DNA from: Clostridiales bacterium UBA6981 | GTDB lineage: Bacteria > Bacillota > Clostridia > Oscillospirales > Oscillospiraceae | DNA: 46,214 bases | Direction of reading: 5' to 3' | Assembly (NCBI GenBank): GCA_002450075.1 | Contig: DJYJ01000056.1 | Span: forward strand, 1 to 46,214 | Part shown: one piece after another, positions 1 through 7,679 of the stretch | Numbering within the stretch: position 1 is the stretch's first letter | How the letters are laid out: every line of letters begins with the position of its first letter | Notes under the pieces: model-generated | Told to the model about the DNA's origin: nothing | What the model saw: only the letters and a program-made list of their open reading frames with translations | Databases searched by the model: none | Program-made: the position numbers and the translations under genes

Positions 1-2
1 GC

Positions 3-1421
3 GTGTACATCATCGACGAGGTGCACATGCTGTCAGCCTCGGCCTTCAACGCGCTTTTGAAGATCATCGAGGAGCCGCCGGAGCATCTGATCTTTATCCT
101 CGCGACGACCGAGCTGCAAAAGGTCCCCGCGACGATTCTCTCGCGCTGCCAGCGCCACAGCTTCCGCCGCATCGACACGGCGGAGCTCGCCGCCTATGTC
201 GAGCATGTGGCGAACGCCGAACATTTTGCCATCACCCATGAGGCGGCCGAACTGATCGCGCGCCTCGCCGAGGGCGGTGTGCGCGACGCGCTGAGCCTGC
301 TTGACCAGTGCTCGGCCCATGATAAGATCGACGTCGACGCCGTGTACACGACGATGGGACTGGCCGGAAAGCGGCGGATCGAGGAGCTCTTCGACCGCGT
401 CATCGACCACGACACCGAATCCGCGCTCAAATCCTTCTCAAAAATGTGGATGGACGGCAAGGACCCGATCGGCACGCTGGGCGAGCTGTTCACGCTGATG
501 CGAGACGTGCTGATGCTGCGCGTGGCGCCCAAGGGCGGCGCGGAGCTCATCTCCGGCGGCCACGAGATCGCGCTGCTGCGGCGCTATGCCTCGCGTCTGA
601 CGAGCGAAGAGCTGACGGCGGGCATGGGAACGCTGCAGGATGCGCTCATCGCGGCAAGATCGGCCCGCAGCCCGCGCACAACGGCGGAACTGTGTCTTGT
701 TACGCTGTGCTCGAGCCTGCTCAAGCAGGATATGCCGGACTTCAACGCGCGCCTTTCCCGCATCGAGGAGGAGCTTGCCTCCGGCGCGATCTCCTTCATT
801 CCGCGCGGCGGGAGCCCGGCGCCCGCGCCCCGTGAAGCGGACGAAGAACCATTTGAAGAGCCCGAGGAGGAGCGCCCGCCGCTGCCGGAGGAGGACGACC
901 TCCCCTGGAACGAGGAGCCTCCTGCCCCTGCGGCGCCGCCGTGCGCTCCGTGGGAGGACGAGGCGGACGAGCTCGACCCGGCTCAGTTTGCCGAGCCGCA
1001 GCCCGAGGACGCGCTTCCCAAACGCGCGGCGCTGTCGGAGAAAAAGCCCGAGCCGCAGTCAGTGAAGGAGCCGGTCAGCACCGCGCCTCCCGCGGCGGCG
1101 GAGAGCCCGGCCTTTTGGAGCGAGCTGTGCCGGAAGATCGGCGCACGCCTCCCGGCGGACATGCGCATCTATCCCGGCGATGAGACCAAGCTGCGCGGAG
1201 AGCTGCGCGGCAACGTGCTGACGCTCGAGGCCGAGGGCGGCTTTGTCTATAACCGCTTTAACCGTGCCGAGATTCTGCAGCGCTTTTCCGACTGCGCCGC
1301 AGAGATAACGGGGCGAAGCGTGAACACGATCCTCAAGGTGCTCGACCCCGCAAAGCGGGAGACGAGAAGTCTTGACGAGCTGAAAAAATTTCCCGAGACA
1401 CATGTGATCGGACAATCATAA
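3..1421 (+). CDS. dnaX: DNA polymerase III subunit gamma/tau, 5'-truncated by window edge
   Basis: This is the clamp-loader ATPase subunit of the replicative DNA polymerase. The window starts inside the gene: the first visible residues are the Walker B stretch YIIDEVHMLS, so the N-terminal Walker A and zinc-binding Cys cluster lie off the left edge and the first GTG codon is not a real start. Visible next are the sensor-1 region (ILATTE) and the arginine-finger SRC motif, then the helical domain III. A Pro/Glu-rich acidic linker covers roughly residues 262-370 of the visible part, followed by a folded C-terminal tau-type domain of about 100 residues. The gene ends 26 bases before ybaB, the usual dnaX-ybaB arrangement. 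The linker has a lysine AAA AAG pair at 1041-1046, but it is not a convincing programmed frameshift site, so a single full-length product is expected. Confidence 0.96.
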   Translation: MYIIDEVHMLSASAFNALLKIIEEPPEHLIFILATTELQKVPATILSRCQRHSFRRIDTAELAAYVEHVANAEHFAITHEAAELIARLAEGGVRDALSLLDQCSAHDKIDVDAVYTTMGLAGKRRIEELFDRVIDHDTESALKSFSKMWMDGKDPIGTLGELFTLMRDVLMLRVAPKGGAELISGGHEIALLRRYASRLTSEELTAGMGTLQDALIAARSARSPRTTAELCLVTLCSSLLKQDMPDFNARLSRIEEELASGAISFIPRGGSPAPAPREADEEPFEEPEEERPPLPEEDDLPWNEEPPAPAAPPCAPWEDEADELDPAQFAEPQPEDALPKRAALSEKKPEPQSVKEPVSTAPPAAAESPAFWSELCRKIGARLPADMRIYPGDETKLRGELRGNVLTLEAEGGFVYNRFNRAEILQRFSDCAAEITGRSVNTILKVLDPAKRETRSLDELKKFPETHVIGQS

Positions 1422-1447
1422 TACAACCAATCAGGAGGAATACAACC

Positions 1448-1792
1448 ATGGCAAAAGGCGGTTTTCGCGGCGGCTTCGGCGGCAGCCAGGCCAATATGAT
1501 GAAGCAGGCGCAGAAGATGCAGCAGGATTTCCTGAAAATGCAGCAGGAGCTGGAATCTTCCAAATTTGAATTCACCTCCGGCGGCGGCGCGGTCAAGGCC
1601 GTCGTCTCCGGCACGAGAGAGTTTGAAAGCATCACCATCGACCCCGAGGTCGTCGATCCCGAGGATGTCGAAATGCTGCAGGATCTGGTCCTCGCGGCGG
1701 TCAACGGCGCGCTCAAGGCGGCCGACGACGCGACGAGCAAGTCGATGGCCAAGCTGCAGGGCGGCATGGGAGGCTTCCCCGGCCTGTTCTGA
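1448..1792 (+). CDS. ybaB: YbaB/EbfC family nucleoid-associated protein
   Basis: Small DNA-binding protein of 114 residues, the usual length of the YbaB/EbfC family, whose members form dimers that bind DNA and associate with the nucleoid. The N-terminus is a Gly/Phe/Arg stretch (AKGGFRGGFGG). It is followed by the family's Met/Gln-rich helix (MMKQAQKMQQDFLKMQQEL), then a beta-rich segment with GGGAVKAVVSG and the acidic DPEVVDPEDVEMLQDLV motif, and an Asn-Gly-Ala helix (AAVNGALKAA). The start follows a clear AGGAGG at 1433-1438. The gene lies directly downstream of dnaX, a conserved pairing, and was probably co-transcribed with it. In many bacteria recR follows; here it does not. Confidence 0.95.
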   Translation: MAKGGFRGGFGGSQANMMKQAQKMQQDFLKMQQELESSKFEFTSGGGAVKAVVSGTREFESITIDPEVVDPEDVEMLQDLVLAAVNGALKAADDATSKSMAKLQGGMGGFPGLF

Positions 1793-1826
1793 TCGGACGC
1801 ACAGCAATTTTTACGGAGGTGGGCGG

Positions 1827-3518
1827 ATGAACACAGAATGGACAAGCACGGTCAGCGCGACAAACCCGCTGCCGGAATACCCGCGCCCGCAGCTCGTCCG
1901 CGAAAGCTGGATGAGCCTCAACGGCCTGTGGGAATACGCCATCACGGCGGACAGGACCGTCCCGGAAACATTCGACGGTTATATCACCGTGCCCTTTTCG
2001 CCGGAAGCGCCGCTCTCCGGCGTGCAGAAGACGCTTGAGAGCGGACAGTACCTCTGGTATCGCCGCACGCTCACGCTGCCCGAGAGCTTTGCCGGCCGGC
2101 GTGTGATCCTGCACTTCGGCGCCGTGGATCAGACCGCGGACGTCTGGGTGAACGGCATCCACGTCGTCTCGCACGTCGGCGGCTATCTGCCCTTTGACGC
2201 GGAGATCACCAAAACCCTCGGCGAAGGGGAGTTTACCGTCATCGTACGTGTGACGGACGACACCGATGAGAGCTTCCACACCCGCGGCAAGCAGAAGACG
2301 AAGCGCGGCGGCATCTGGTACACGCCGCAGAGCGGCATCTGGCAGAGCGTGTGGATCGAAAGCGTGCCGAAGAGCTATGTGCGCGCCCTTCGCATCACGC
2401 CGCACTTTGACGACGCCGAGGTGGACGTCACGGCGGACGTCGTCGGCAGCGAGAGCGCCTTTGCCGTCTTCGGCGGCGAGCGCTATGAGCTTCCCGCCCT
2501 GATCCCCGTGCCGGACTTCGAGGCCTGGAGCCCCGAACATCCCAAGCTCTATCCCTTTAGCGTCGAGTGCGGTGAGGACCGGGTCGAGAGCTATTTCGCC
2601 ATGCGCAAATTCTCGGTCGAAGCCGACGAGGCGGGCGTGCCGCGCCTCTTCCTCAACAACAAGCCGTATTTCCACAAGGGGCTGCTCGACCAGGGCTACT
2701 GGCCGGACGGACTGTACACCGCGCCGACGGACGAGGCGCTCTGCCGGGACATCCTGCTTGCCAAGGAGAGCGGCTTCAACATGCTGCGCAAGCACATCAA
2801 GGTCGAGCCGCTGCGGTGGTATTACCACTGCGACAGGCTGGGCATGCTCGTGTGGCAGGATATGCCCTGCGGCGGCGGGAGCTATTCGCCCGCCGTGGTC
2901 ACGGCGCCCCTCTTTACCGGCCATCACCTCTCCGACAGCCGCTACGCCCGCTTCGGCCGTGCCGATGAGCTGGGCAGAAGGGAATTTGCCGATGAGCTCT
3001 GCGACATGGTCAACCACCTCTACAACTGCCCCTGTATTGCCATGTGGGTCATCTTCAACGAGGGCTGGGGCCAGTTTGACGCGAAGCAAATGACCGACGC
3101 GGTGCGCTTTATCGACAACACCCGCACGATCGACCACGCCTCCGGCTGGCACGACCAGGGCTGCGGCGATGTCAAGAGCGTGCACGTCTATTTCCGCCCC
3201 TATCGCTTCCGCCCGGACAAAAAGGGACGCGCGGTCGTGCTCAGCGAGTTCGGCGGCTATGCCCGCGCCGAGGAGGGTCACCTCTTCGGCAAAAAGACCT
3301 TTGGCTATAAGCTCTATGATTCGGTCGACGCGCTCTCTGCCGCGCTTGAAAAGCTCTTCTCCCGCCAGATCCGTCCGGCAAAGGAAAAGGGGCTTGCCGC
3401 CGCGGTCTATACCCAGCTCAGCGACGTCGAGGACGAGATCAACGGTCTCGTGACCTATGACAGGCGCGTTGTCAAGATCGAGCCGGAGCGCATGCGCCAG
3501 ATCACCGATCTTTCATAA
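1827..3518 (+). CDS. glycoside hydrolase family 2 protein (beta-galactosidase/beta-glucuronidase-like)
   Basis: A 563-residue GH2-type retaining glycosidase. The N-terminal jelly-roll sugar-binding domain is recognisable (LNGLWEYAI, WYRRTLTLPESFAG, HFGAVDQTADVWVNG), followed by a short Ig-like segment and a TIM-barrel catalytic domain. The expected catalytic pair is present: the acid/base Glu412 in FNEGWG and the nucleophile Glu474 in LSEFGG. There is no signal peptide, so it should act in the cytoplasm on imported oligosaccharides. The protein is shorter than LacZ and lacks its C-terminal domains, as many anaerobe GH2 enzymes do. The ATG at 1827 is chosen because GGAGGTGGGCGG precedes it and the homology begins there; the frame is open further upstream. 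Substrate is not determined by sequence. A beta-glucuronidase role would suit the uronate operon 36 kb away, but that is only inference. Confidence 0.88.
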   Translation: MNTEWTSTVSATNPLPEYPRPQLVRESWMSLNGLWEYAITADRTVPETFDGYITVPFSPEAPLSGVQKTLESGQYLWYRRTLTLPESFAGRRVILHFGAVDQTADVWVNGIHVVSHVGGYLPFDAEITKTLGEGEFTVIVRVTDDTDESFHTRGKQKTKRGGIWYTPQSGIWQSVWIESVPKSYVRALRITPHFDDAEVDVTADVVGSESAFAVFGGERYELPALIPVPDFEAWSPEHPKLYPFSVECGEDRVESYFAMRKFSVEADEAGVPRLFLNNKPYFHKGLLDQGYWPDGLYTAPTDEALCRDILLAKESGFNMLRKHIKVEPLRWYYHCDRLGMLVWQDMPCGGGSYSPAVVTAPLFTGHHLSDSRYARFGRADELGRREFADELCDMVNHLYNCPCIAMWVIFNEGWGQFDAKQMTDAVRFIDNTRTIDHASGWHDQGCGDVKSVHVYFRPYRFRPDKKGRAVVLSEFGGYARAEEGHLFGKKTFGYKLYDSVDALSAALEKLFSRQIRPAKEKGLAAAVYTQLSDVEDEINGLVTYDRRVVKIEPERMRQITDLS

Positions 3519-3524
3519 CAAAGT

Positions 3525-3550
3525 ACAGGGGCGTGATTTCACGCCCCTGT
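3525..3550 (+). terminator. strong stem-loop after GH2 gene
   Basis: Perfect 12-bp inverted repeat (ACAGGGGCGTGA and its complement) around a 2-base centre, just after the GH2 stop. No T-run follows, so it may be a weak or Rho-assisted terminator, or a processing/stability hairpin between this gene and the radical SAM gene. Confidence 0.5.
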
Positions 3551-3575
3551 CTGACTCTTGAATAAGGGATACAAC

Positions 3576-4406
3576 ATGCTCAAACGCGTTTATCTGGAGA
3601 TCACCAATGTCTGCAATCTCGCCTGCGCCTTCTGTCCCGGCACGACACGGACGCCGCACTTCCTCACGGAGGAGGAGTTTGACCGTCTGACGGACGCGCT
3701 GCGCGGCGAGACGCAGTATCTTTATTTTCACCTGATGGGCGAGCCGCTGCTGCACCCGTCGCTTGCCCGCTTTCTGGCAATCGCGGGGGAGAAGGGCTTT
3801 CGCGTCATCCTGACGACGAACGGAACGCTGCTCGGCGAAAAGGGCGAGATCCTTTTGTCCGCCCCCGCGCTGTACAAGATCAATCTCTCGCTCCAGTCCT
3901 TCGAGGCCAACCGGGGAGGGGAGCTTAATGATTATGTAAACCAATGCGCCGCCTTTGCCTCCAGAGCCGGGGAGGCGGGAAAGATCTGCGAGCTGCGGCT
4001 GTGGAATCACGGCGGGCTTGAAAGCCTCAACGGCGAGATCCTCTCGCTCCTTGCATGCCGGTTCCCGCAGCCGTGGGAGACGAACGCGCGCAGCGTCAAG
4101 CTGGCCGAGCGGGTCTATCTCGCGGAGGACGACCGTTTCGACTGGCCGGACCCCGCCGCGGCCGACAGGGGAGAGAGTTGCTTCTGCTACGGTCTGCGCG
4201 ACCAGATTGGCGTGCTCTGCGACGGCACGGTCGTGCCCTGCTGTCTCGACCACAACGGCGATGTGCCGCTCGGGAACCTGTTTTCACAGAGCTTGAAAGA
4301 AATTATGTCAACCGAAAAAGCGCGCCGGATTTATAACGGCTTTTCGCAGAGAAAGGCTGTAGAGGAGCTCTGCCGCCGCTGCGGCTACGCCAGAAGATTT
4401 ACATAA
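3576..4406 (+). CDS. radical SAM/SPASM domain protein
   Basis: A 276-residue radical SAM enzyme. The N-terminal CNLACAFC (Cys13, Cys17, Cys20) is the CxxxCxxC motif that binds the [4Fe-4S] cluster used to cleave S-adenosylmethionine. A GEPLLHPS stretch corresponds to the GGEP-type SAM-contact region. The C-terminal third carries more cysteines (CFC near 202-204, VPCC near 222, CRRC at 266-269), the pattern of a SPASM domain holding one or two auxiliary clusters. SPASM enzymes often modify peptides or proteins, but no precursor peptide or sulfatase is recognisable nearby, so the substrate is unknown. The ATG at 3576 is preferred because AAGGGA sits six bases upstream; an in-frame TTG at 3558 has no such site. 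The stop codon is embedded in the first unit of a tandem repeat (4398-4453). Confidence 0.85.
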   Translation: MLKRVYLEITNVCNLACAFCPGTTRTPHFLTEEEFDRLTDALRGETQYLYFHLMGEPLLHPSLARFLAIAGEKGFRVILTTNGTLLGEKGEILLSAPALYKINLSLQSFEANRGGELNDYVNQCAAFASRAGEAGKICELRLWNHGGLESLNGEILSLLACRFPQPWETNARSVKLAERVYLAEDDRFDWPDPAAADRGESCFCYGLRDQIGVLCDGTVVPCCLDHNGDVPLGNLFSQSLKEIMSTEKARRIYNGFSQRKAVEELCRRCGYARRFT

Positions 4407-4453
4407 GACAATTAACATAAAACGGTAAACATAAAATAGTTTACATAAGATAC
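4398..4453. repeat. four 14-bp tandem repeats (TTWACATAA core)
   Basis: Four head-to-tail units at 4398-4411, 4412-4425, 4426-4439 and 4440-4453: TTTACATAAGACAA, TTAACATAAAACGG, TAAACATAAAATAG and TTTACATAAGATAC. The array is very AT-rich against a GC-rich background. It overlaps the stop codon of the radical SAM gene and lies upstream of the DUF1002 gene. Its role is unknown; it could be a cluster of binding sites. Confidence 0.85.
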
Positions 4454-4528
4454 TTTATGAAGAAAGCGTAAACGATTTGCTGAATTTCTCTTAAGCTTTG
4501 GCGTTTTTTCTTTCATTTTATGACCGAA

Positions 4529-4534
4529 TATGAT
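4529..4534 (+). promoter_or_regulatory. possible -10 element for DUF1002 gene
   Basis: TATGAT, one mismatch from TATAAT, in the AT-rich intergenic stretch. The best -35 candidate (TTTTTC at 4505-4510) is poor. If used, transcription would start at about 4541, the base of the 4540-4570 stem-loop. Confidence 0.3.
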
Positions 4535-4539
4535 AGCAT

Positions 4540-4570
4540 TATGCGGGGGAAATCAAACTTCCCCCGCATA
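4540..4570 (+). promoter_or_regulatory. perfect 12-bp stem-loop in leader of DUF1002 gene
   Basis: TATGCGGGGGAA pairs perfectly with TTCCCCCGCATA around a 7-base loop. It lies 39 bases before the start codon and has no T-run after it, so a 5'-end protective hairpin or regulatory leader is at least as likely as a terminator. Confidence 0.6.
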
Positions 4571-4609
4571 AAATACGTTTTGCAAGATCTCCGGAAGGGA
4601 GGAATTTTT

Positions 4610-5491
4610 TTGAACAGACATTGGAAACGGCTTTTCTCGCTGCTCCTTGCGGCGGTACTGCTTGTCTCCGCCTCTTCTGCCGTCTGGGCTGACGGCGACA
4701 GCCGCGTCGTGCTTGGCGCGGATCTGACGGAGGAGCAGATCGCAACGGTCTACCGCCTCTTTGGCGTCGAGCGCGGCAGTGTGGACGAGCTCACCGTCAC
4801 GAACGCCGAGGAGCGCTCCTATCTCAAGGGCTTTGTCGACGACAAGGTGATCGGCAAATATGCGATCTCCTGCGTCTATGTCGAGCTGCTGGAAGAGGGA
4901 AAGGGACTTTCGGTCGAGACCTACAACGTCACCTGGTGCACCTCCGAGATGTATAAAAACGCGCTCGCCACCGCGGGCGTGCGAGACGCAAAGATCATCG
5001 TCGCCGCTCCGTTCGAGGTCAGCGGCACCGCCGCGCTGACCGGCATCTACAAGGCCTATGAGCACATCACGGGCGACACGCTCGACGAGACGGCCAAGGC
5101 CGTCGGCACACAGGAGCTGACCATCACCGGCGAGCTTGCCGAGGAGATCGGCAACCTTGACGCCACCGAAATCGTCACCGGGCTGAAGGAAGTGCTCGGC
5201 GAGACCGTGAAGATGAGCGACGAGGAGATCCGTCAGGAGATCGTCCGGATCGCCGGGGAATACAACGTCACGCTCTCCGACCGCCAGATCCAGCAGCTGA
5301 TCGACCTCTGCCGTTCGCTGGAGGGGCTGGACGCCGACTCGCTTAAAGAACGCGTCGTGGAAGCACAGGAGACGATCAAAAAAATCGGCGAGGCCAAGGA
5401 CAAAGCGGTGGGCTTTTATGAAAAGCTCTCGCAATTCTTCTCTTCGGCTTCCGACTTTTTCTCCCAGGTCAAGGCGCTTTTCGGAAAATAA
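4610..5491 (+). CDS. DUF1002 family secreted protein
   Basis: A 293-residue exported protein of the DUF1002 family, common in Firmicutes and of unknown function. The chosen start is TTG at 4610, preceded by an excellent AAGGGAGGA six bases upstream. From there the protein opens with a typical Sec signal peptide: basic RHWKR, a Leu/Ala-rich core, and a likely cleavage after AVWA at residue 27. The mature part has the family's N-terminal VVLGADLTEEQ segment, a region with TYNVTWCTSEMYKNAL, a compact IVAAPFEVSGTAALTGIYKAYE motif, and a long helical C-terminus (about residues 185-293) rich in Glu, Ile and Leu. The protein has its own leader with a stem-loop and is followed by a strong terminator, so it is probably monocistronic. 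An earlier in-frame ATG at 4520 would put residues ahead of the signal peptide and lacks a ribosome site. Confidence 0.87.
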   Translation: MNRHWKRLFSLLLAAVLLVSASSAVWADGDSRVVLGADLTEEQIATVYRLFGVERGSVDELTVTNAEERSYLKGFVDDKVIGKYAISCVYVELLEEGKGLSVETYNVTWCTSEMYKNALATAGVRDAKIIVAAPFEVSGTAALTGIYKAYEHITGDTLDETAKAVGTQELTITGELAEEIGNLDATEIVTGLKEVLGETVKMSDEEIRQEIVRIAGEYNVTLSDRQIQQLIDLCRSLEGLDADSLKERVVEAQETIKKIGEAKDKAVGFYEKLSQFFSSASDFFSQVKALFGK

Positions 5492-5502
5492 AAAAAGCCA
5501 TG

Positions 5503-5537
5503 AAAAAGCAGGCAGCTTTCAAAACTGCCTGCTTTTT
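5503..5537. terminator. bidirectional terminator between DUF1002 gene and cysS
   Basis: AAAAAGCAGGCAG pairs with CTGCCTGCTTTTT around a 9-base loop. The T-run on one side and A-run on the other mean it can stop transcription from both convergent genes. Confidence 0.9.
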
Positions 5538-5551
5538 GTTATCGCGATCGA

Positions 5552-7003
5552 TCAGATCCGCTTCCATTTCGCGCCGTGGGGGATGTCGGTGAGCTCGATC
5601 CCGGCGGCCTTCAGCTCGTCGCGGATGCGGTCAGCCTCGGCGAAATTCTTCTGCTTCTTCGCGTCCTGGCGGGCGCGGATCTTCGCCTCGACCTCGGCGT
5701 CGGCCTCGCCGCTCTCGGAGAGGATCGTGAACTCGCCCGCGACGGCGGCTTCCTTCTTCAGCTCCTCGCGCTTACGGTCGGCCTTCTCGATCAGACTCAG
5801 ACTCAGCACCTTGTCAAAGTCCGCGATCGCAAAGAGCTTCGTCGCGTCATTTGTCTTGGCCTTGAGCACATCATAGAGCGCCGTGACGGCGAGCGAGGTG
5901 TTCACGTCGTTGTCCAGCGCCGCGCAGAATTTTTCGCGCAGGGCCTGATACGCGCTCTCGTCAACCTCCCCGTCACCGGGCTTGAGCGCGGCGATGCGCG
6001 CGATCAGCTTGTTGTAGGCGAGCTGCGCGTTGTCAAGATTCTCCCACGAGAAGACAAGCGCCTTGCGGTAATGGCTCTGCAGGCAGAAGAAGCGGTAGGC
6101 GAGGGGATCATAGCCCTTCTGCTCAAGCAGCGACACCGTGAGGAACTCGCCCTTGGATTTGGACATCTTACCGTCGGAGGTGTTCAGATGCAGCACATGC
6201 ATCCAGTAGTTGCACCACTTGTGGCCGAGATAGGACTCACTCTGCGCGATCTCGTTGGTGTGGTGCGGGAAGGCGTTGTCGATGCCGCCGCAGTGGATGT
6301 CGAGATCCTCACCCAGGTGCTTCATCGAGATGCCGCTGCACTCGATGTGCCAGCCGGGATAGCCCACGCCCCAGGGGGAATCCCACTTGAGCGCCTGATC
6401 TTCAAACTTGGACTTGGTGAACCACAGCACAAAGTCGTTGCGGTTGCGCTTGTTGGTGTCCTCATCCACGCCCTCGCGCACGCCGACGTCCAGATCCTCG
6501 GCGTTGAAGTCGTTGAAAACGAAATAGCGCTCGAGCTTGGAGGTGTCGAAATACACATTGCCGCCGGCAAAATAGGCATAGCCGGTGTCCATGAGCCTGG
6601 AGATGATCTTGATATACTCGTCGATGCAGTTCGTCGCGGGCTCGACCACGTCCGGCGTGCGGATGTTCAGCTTGGCGCAGTCGGAGAAGAACGCGTCGGT
6701 ATAGAATTTGGCGATCTCCATGACAGTCTTGTGCTCGCGCTTGGCGCCCTTGAGCATCTTGTCCTCGCCCTCGTCGGCGTCGGAGGTCAGGTGCCCAACG
6801 TCCGTGATGTTCATCACGCGCTTGAGGTTATAGCCCGCATAGCGCAGATACCGGTCGAGGATATCCTCCATGATATAGGAACGCAGATTGCCGATGTGCG
6901 CAAAGTGATACACCGTCGGTCCGCAGGTATACATCTTGACGATGTCGGGATGGTTGGGAACAAAGAGCTCCCGCTTGCGGCTTGCAGAATTATACAGATA
7001 CAT
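5552..7003 (-). CDS. cysS: cysteine--tRNA ligase
   Basis: Class I aminoacyl-tRNA synthetase that charges tRNA-Cys. The 483-residue protein carries CGPTVY (zinc ligand Cys27), the HIGH-like signature HIGN at 36-39, the further zinc-site segments WHIECSG and HCGGIDNAFPHHTNE, and the KMSKS loop (DGKMSKSKGEF) near residue 280. A DALR-type helical domain follows, then a helical tail ending in KAAGIELTDIPHGAKWKR, typical of bacterial CysRS. It is slightly longer than the E. coli enzyme (461). The ATG at 7003 follows AAGGAG. A terminator separates it from pgsA upstream, so it should have its own promoter or attenuated leader. I found no T-box sequence in that leader, but it does contain a large palindrome (7026-7053). 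Confidence 0.97.
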   Translation of the reverse strand: MYLYNSASRKRELFVPNHPDIVKMYTCGPTVYHFAHIGNLRSYIMEDILDRYLRYAGYNLKRVMNITDVGHLTSDADEGEDKMLKGAKREHKTVMEIAKFYTDAFFSDCAKLNIRTPDVVEPATNCIDEYIKIISRLMDTGYAYFAGGNVYFDTSKLERYFVFNDFNAEDLDVGVREGVDEDTNKRNRNDFVLWFTKSKFEDQALKWDSPWGVGYPGWHIECSGISMKHLGEDLDIHCGGIDNAFPHHTNEIAQSESYLGHKWCNYWMHVLHLNTSDGKMSKSKGEFLTVSLLEQKGYDPLAYRFFCLQSHYRKALVFSWENLDNAQLAYNKLIARIAALKPGDGEVDESAYQALREKFCAALDNDVNTSLAVTALYDVLKAKTNDATKLFAIADFDKVLSLSLIEKADRKREELKKEAAVAGEFTILSESGEADAEVEAKIRARQDAKKQKNFAEADRIRDELKAAGIELTDIPHGAKWKRI

Positions 7004-7025
7004 AGTTTCGCTCCTTATACTTATT

Positions 7026-7053
7026 TTCCATAAAAAGCGGGCTTTTTATGGAA
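7026..7053. promoter_or_regulatory. 28-bp near-perfect palindrome in the cysS leader
   Basis: TTCCATAAAAAGC and its exact complement flank a 2-base centre, 23-50 bases upstream of cysS. It could form a hairpin in the cysS transcript or serve as an operator. No U-run follows on the minus strand, so simple termination is less likely. Confidence 0.6.
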
Positions 7054-7115
7054 GCCGCTGTGCAGAAGCACATCGGCGCGTCCAATACGGATTTCAACGC
7101 ACCTGAGGGTGCTAT

Positions 7116-7140
7116 AAAAAGCAGCCAAAGTCTGCTTTTT
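7116..7140 (-). terminator. terminator after pgsA
   Basis: AAAAAGCAG and CTGCTTTTT enclose a 7-base loop, just downstream of the pgsA stop on the minus strand, with A/T runs on both flanks. Confidence 0.8.
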
Positions 7141-7154
7141 AATGAAATCCAGTA

Positions 7155-7679
7155 TTAATCGGCGTTCCGGAAAACGTCGAGGTTTTTCATAAAGTATTCA
7201 ATGCCGGACCAGACGGTCGTGACCAGAATGACGACCCAACAGATTATGTTAACTACGCGGTAGCCGCCGAACAGCAGCATCAGCCCCAGCGCGACCATCG
7301 TGCTGGCCGTCTTGATCTTGCCGGACCAGGCAGCCGCGATCACGCGGCCCTGTTCCACGGCGACGAGCCGCAGCCCGGAGACCGCAAACTCGCGGAACAG
7401 CACCACGGCGACGACCCAGCCGGGCATCGTGTGACATTCGACGAAAAAGCACATCGCCGAGAGCACGAGCATCTTATCTGCCAGCGGGTCCATGAATTTG
7501 CCCCAGTCGGTGATCTGGTGATAATGACGGGCGATATAGCCGTCCGCAAAGTCGGAGAGACAAGCAATTATGTAAACCACAAATGCCCAGTTCGTATGCC
7601 CCGTATAGCACAGCAGCAAAAAGACGGGGATCAGCACGATGCGCAGCAGCGTGATCTTATTGGCGGTTGTTTTCAGCAT
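7155..7679 (-). CDS. pgsA: CDP-diacylglycerol--glycerol-3-phosphate 3-phosphatidyltransferase
   Basis: Integral membrane enzyme making phosphatidylglycerol phosphate, the committed step to phosphatidylglycerol and cardiolipin. The 174-residue protein shows the complete CDP-alcohol phosphotransferase motif: Asp43, Asp46, Gly47, Ala50, Arg51, Gly60, Asp64 and Asp68 with canonical spacing (SDFADGYIAR ... DWGKFMDPLAD). Several hydrophobic helices cover the rest. The N-terminus NKITLLRIVLIPVF is typical of PgsA. Its ATG lies inside the end of rimO (7-base overlap), suggesting translational coupling. A terminator lies between it and cysS, so it is the last gene of the long minus-strand block. A cardiolipin synthase gene at 31204 uses the downstream product. 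Confidence 0.95.
   Translation of the reverse strand: MLKTTANKITLLRIVLIPVFLLLCYTGHTNWAFVVYIIACLSDFADGYIARHYHQITDWGKFMDPLADKMLVLSAMCFFVECHTMPGWVVAVVLFREFAVSGLRLVAVEQGRVIAAAWSGKIKTASTMVALGLMLLFGGYRVVNIICWVVILVTTVWSGIEYFMKNLDVFRNAD

Noticed and set aside
1035..1052. Possible programmed -1 frameshift in dnaX at GAG AAA AAG
   Set aside because: The slippery heptamer A-AAA-AAG needs an A before the AAA codon; here it is G. The -1 frame has no early stop and no clear downstream hairpin.
1713..3281. Long minus-strand open frame opposite the GH2 gene
   Set aside because: Antisense to a gene with complete catalytic motifs; composition is typical of a shadow frame.
4398..4453. CRISPR array
   Set aside because: The 14-bp units are directly adjacent with no spacers, and no cas genes are present.
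7004..7154. T-box riboswitch upstream of cysS
   Set aside because: No T-box core (AGGGTGGNACCGCG-like) is visible on the minus strand; the region holds a terminator and a palindrome.
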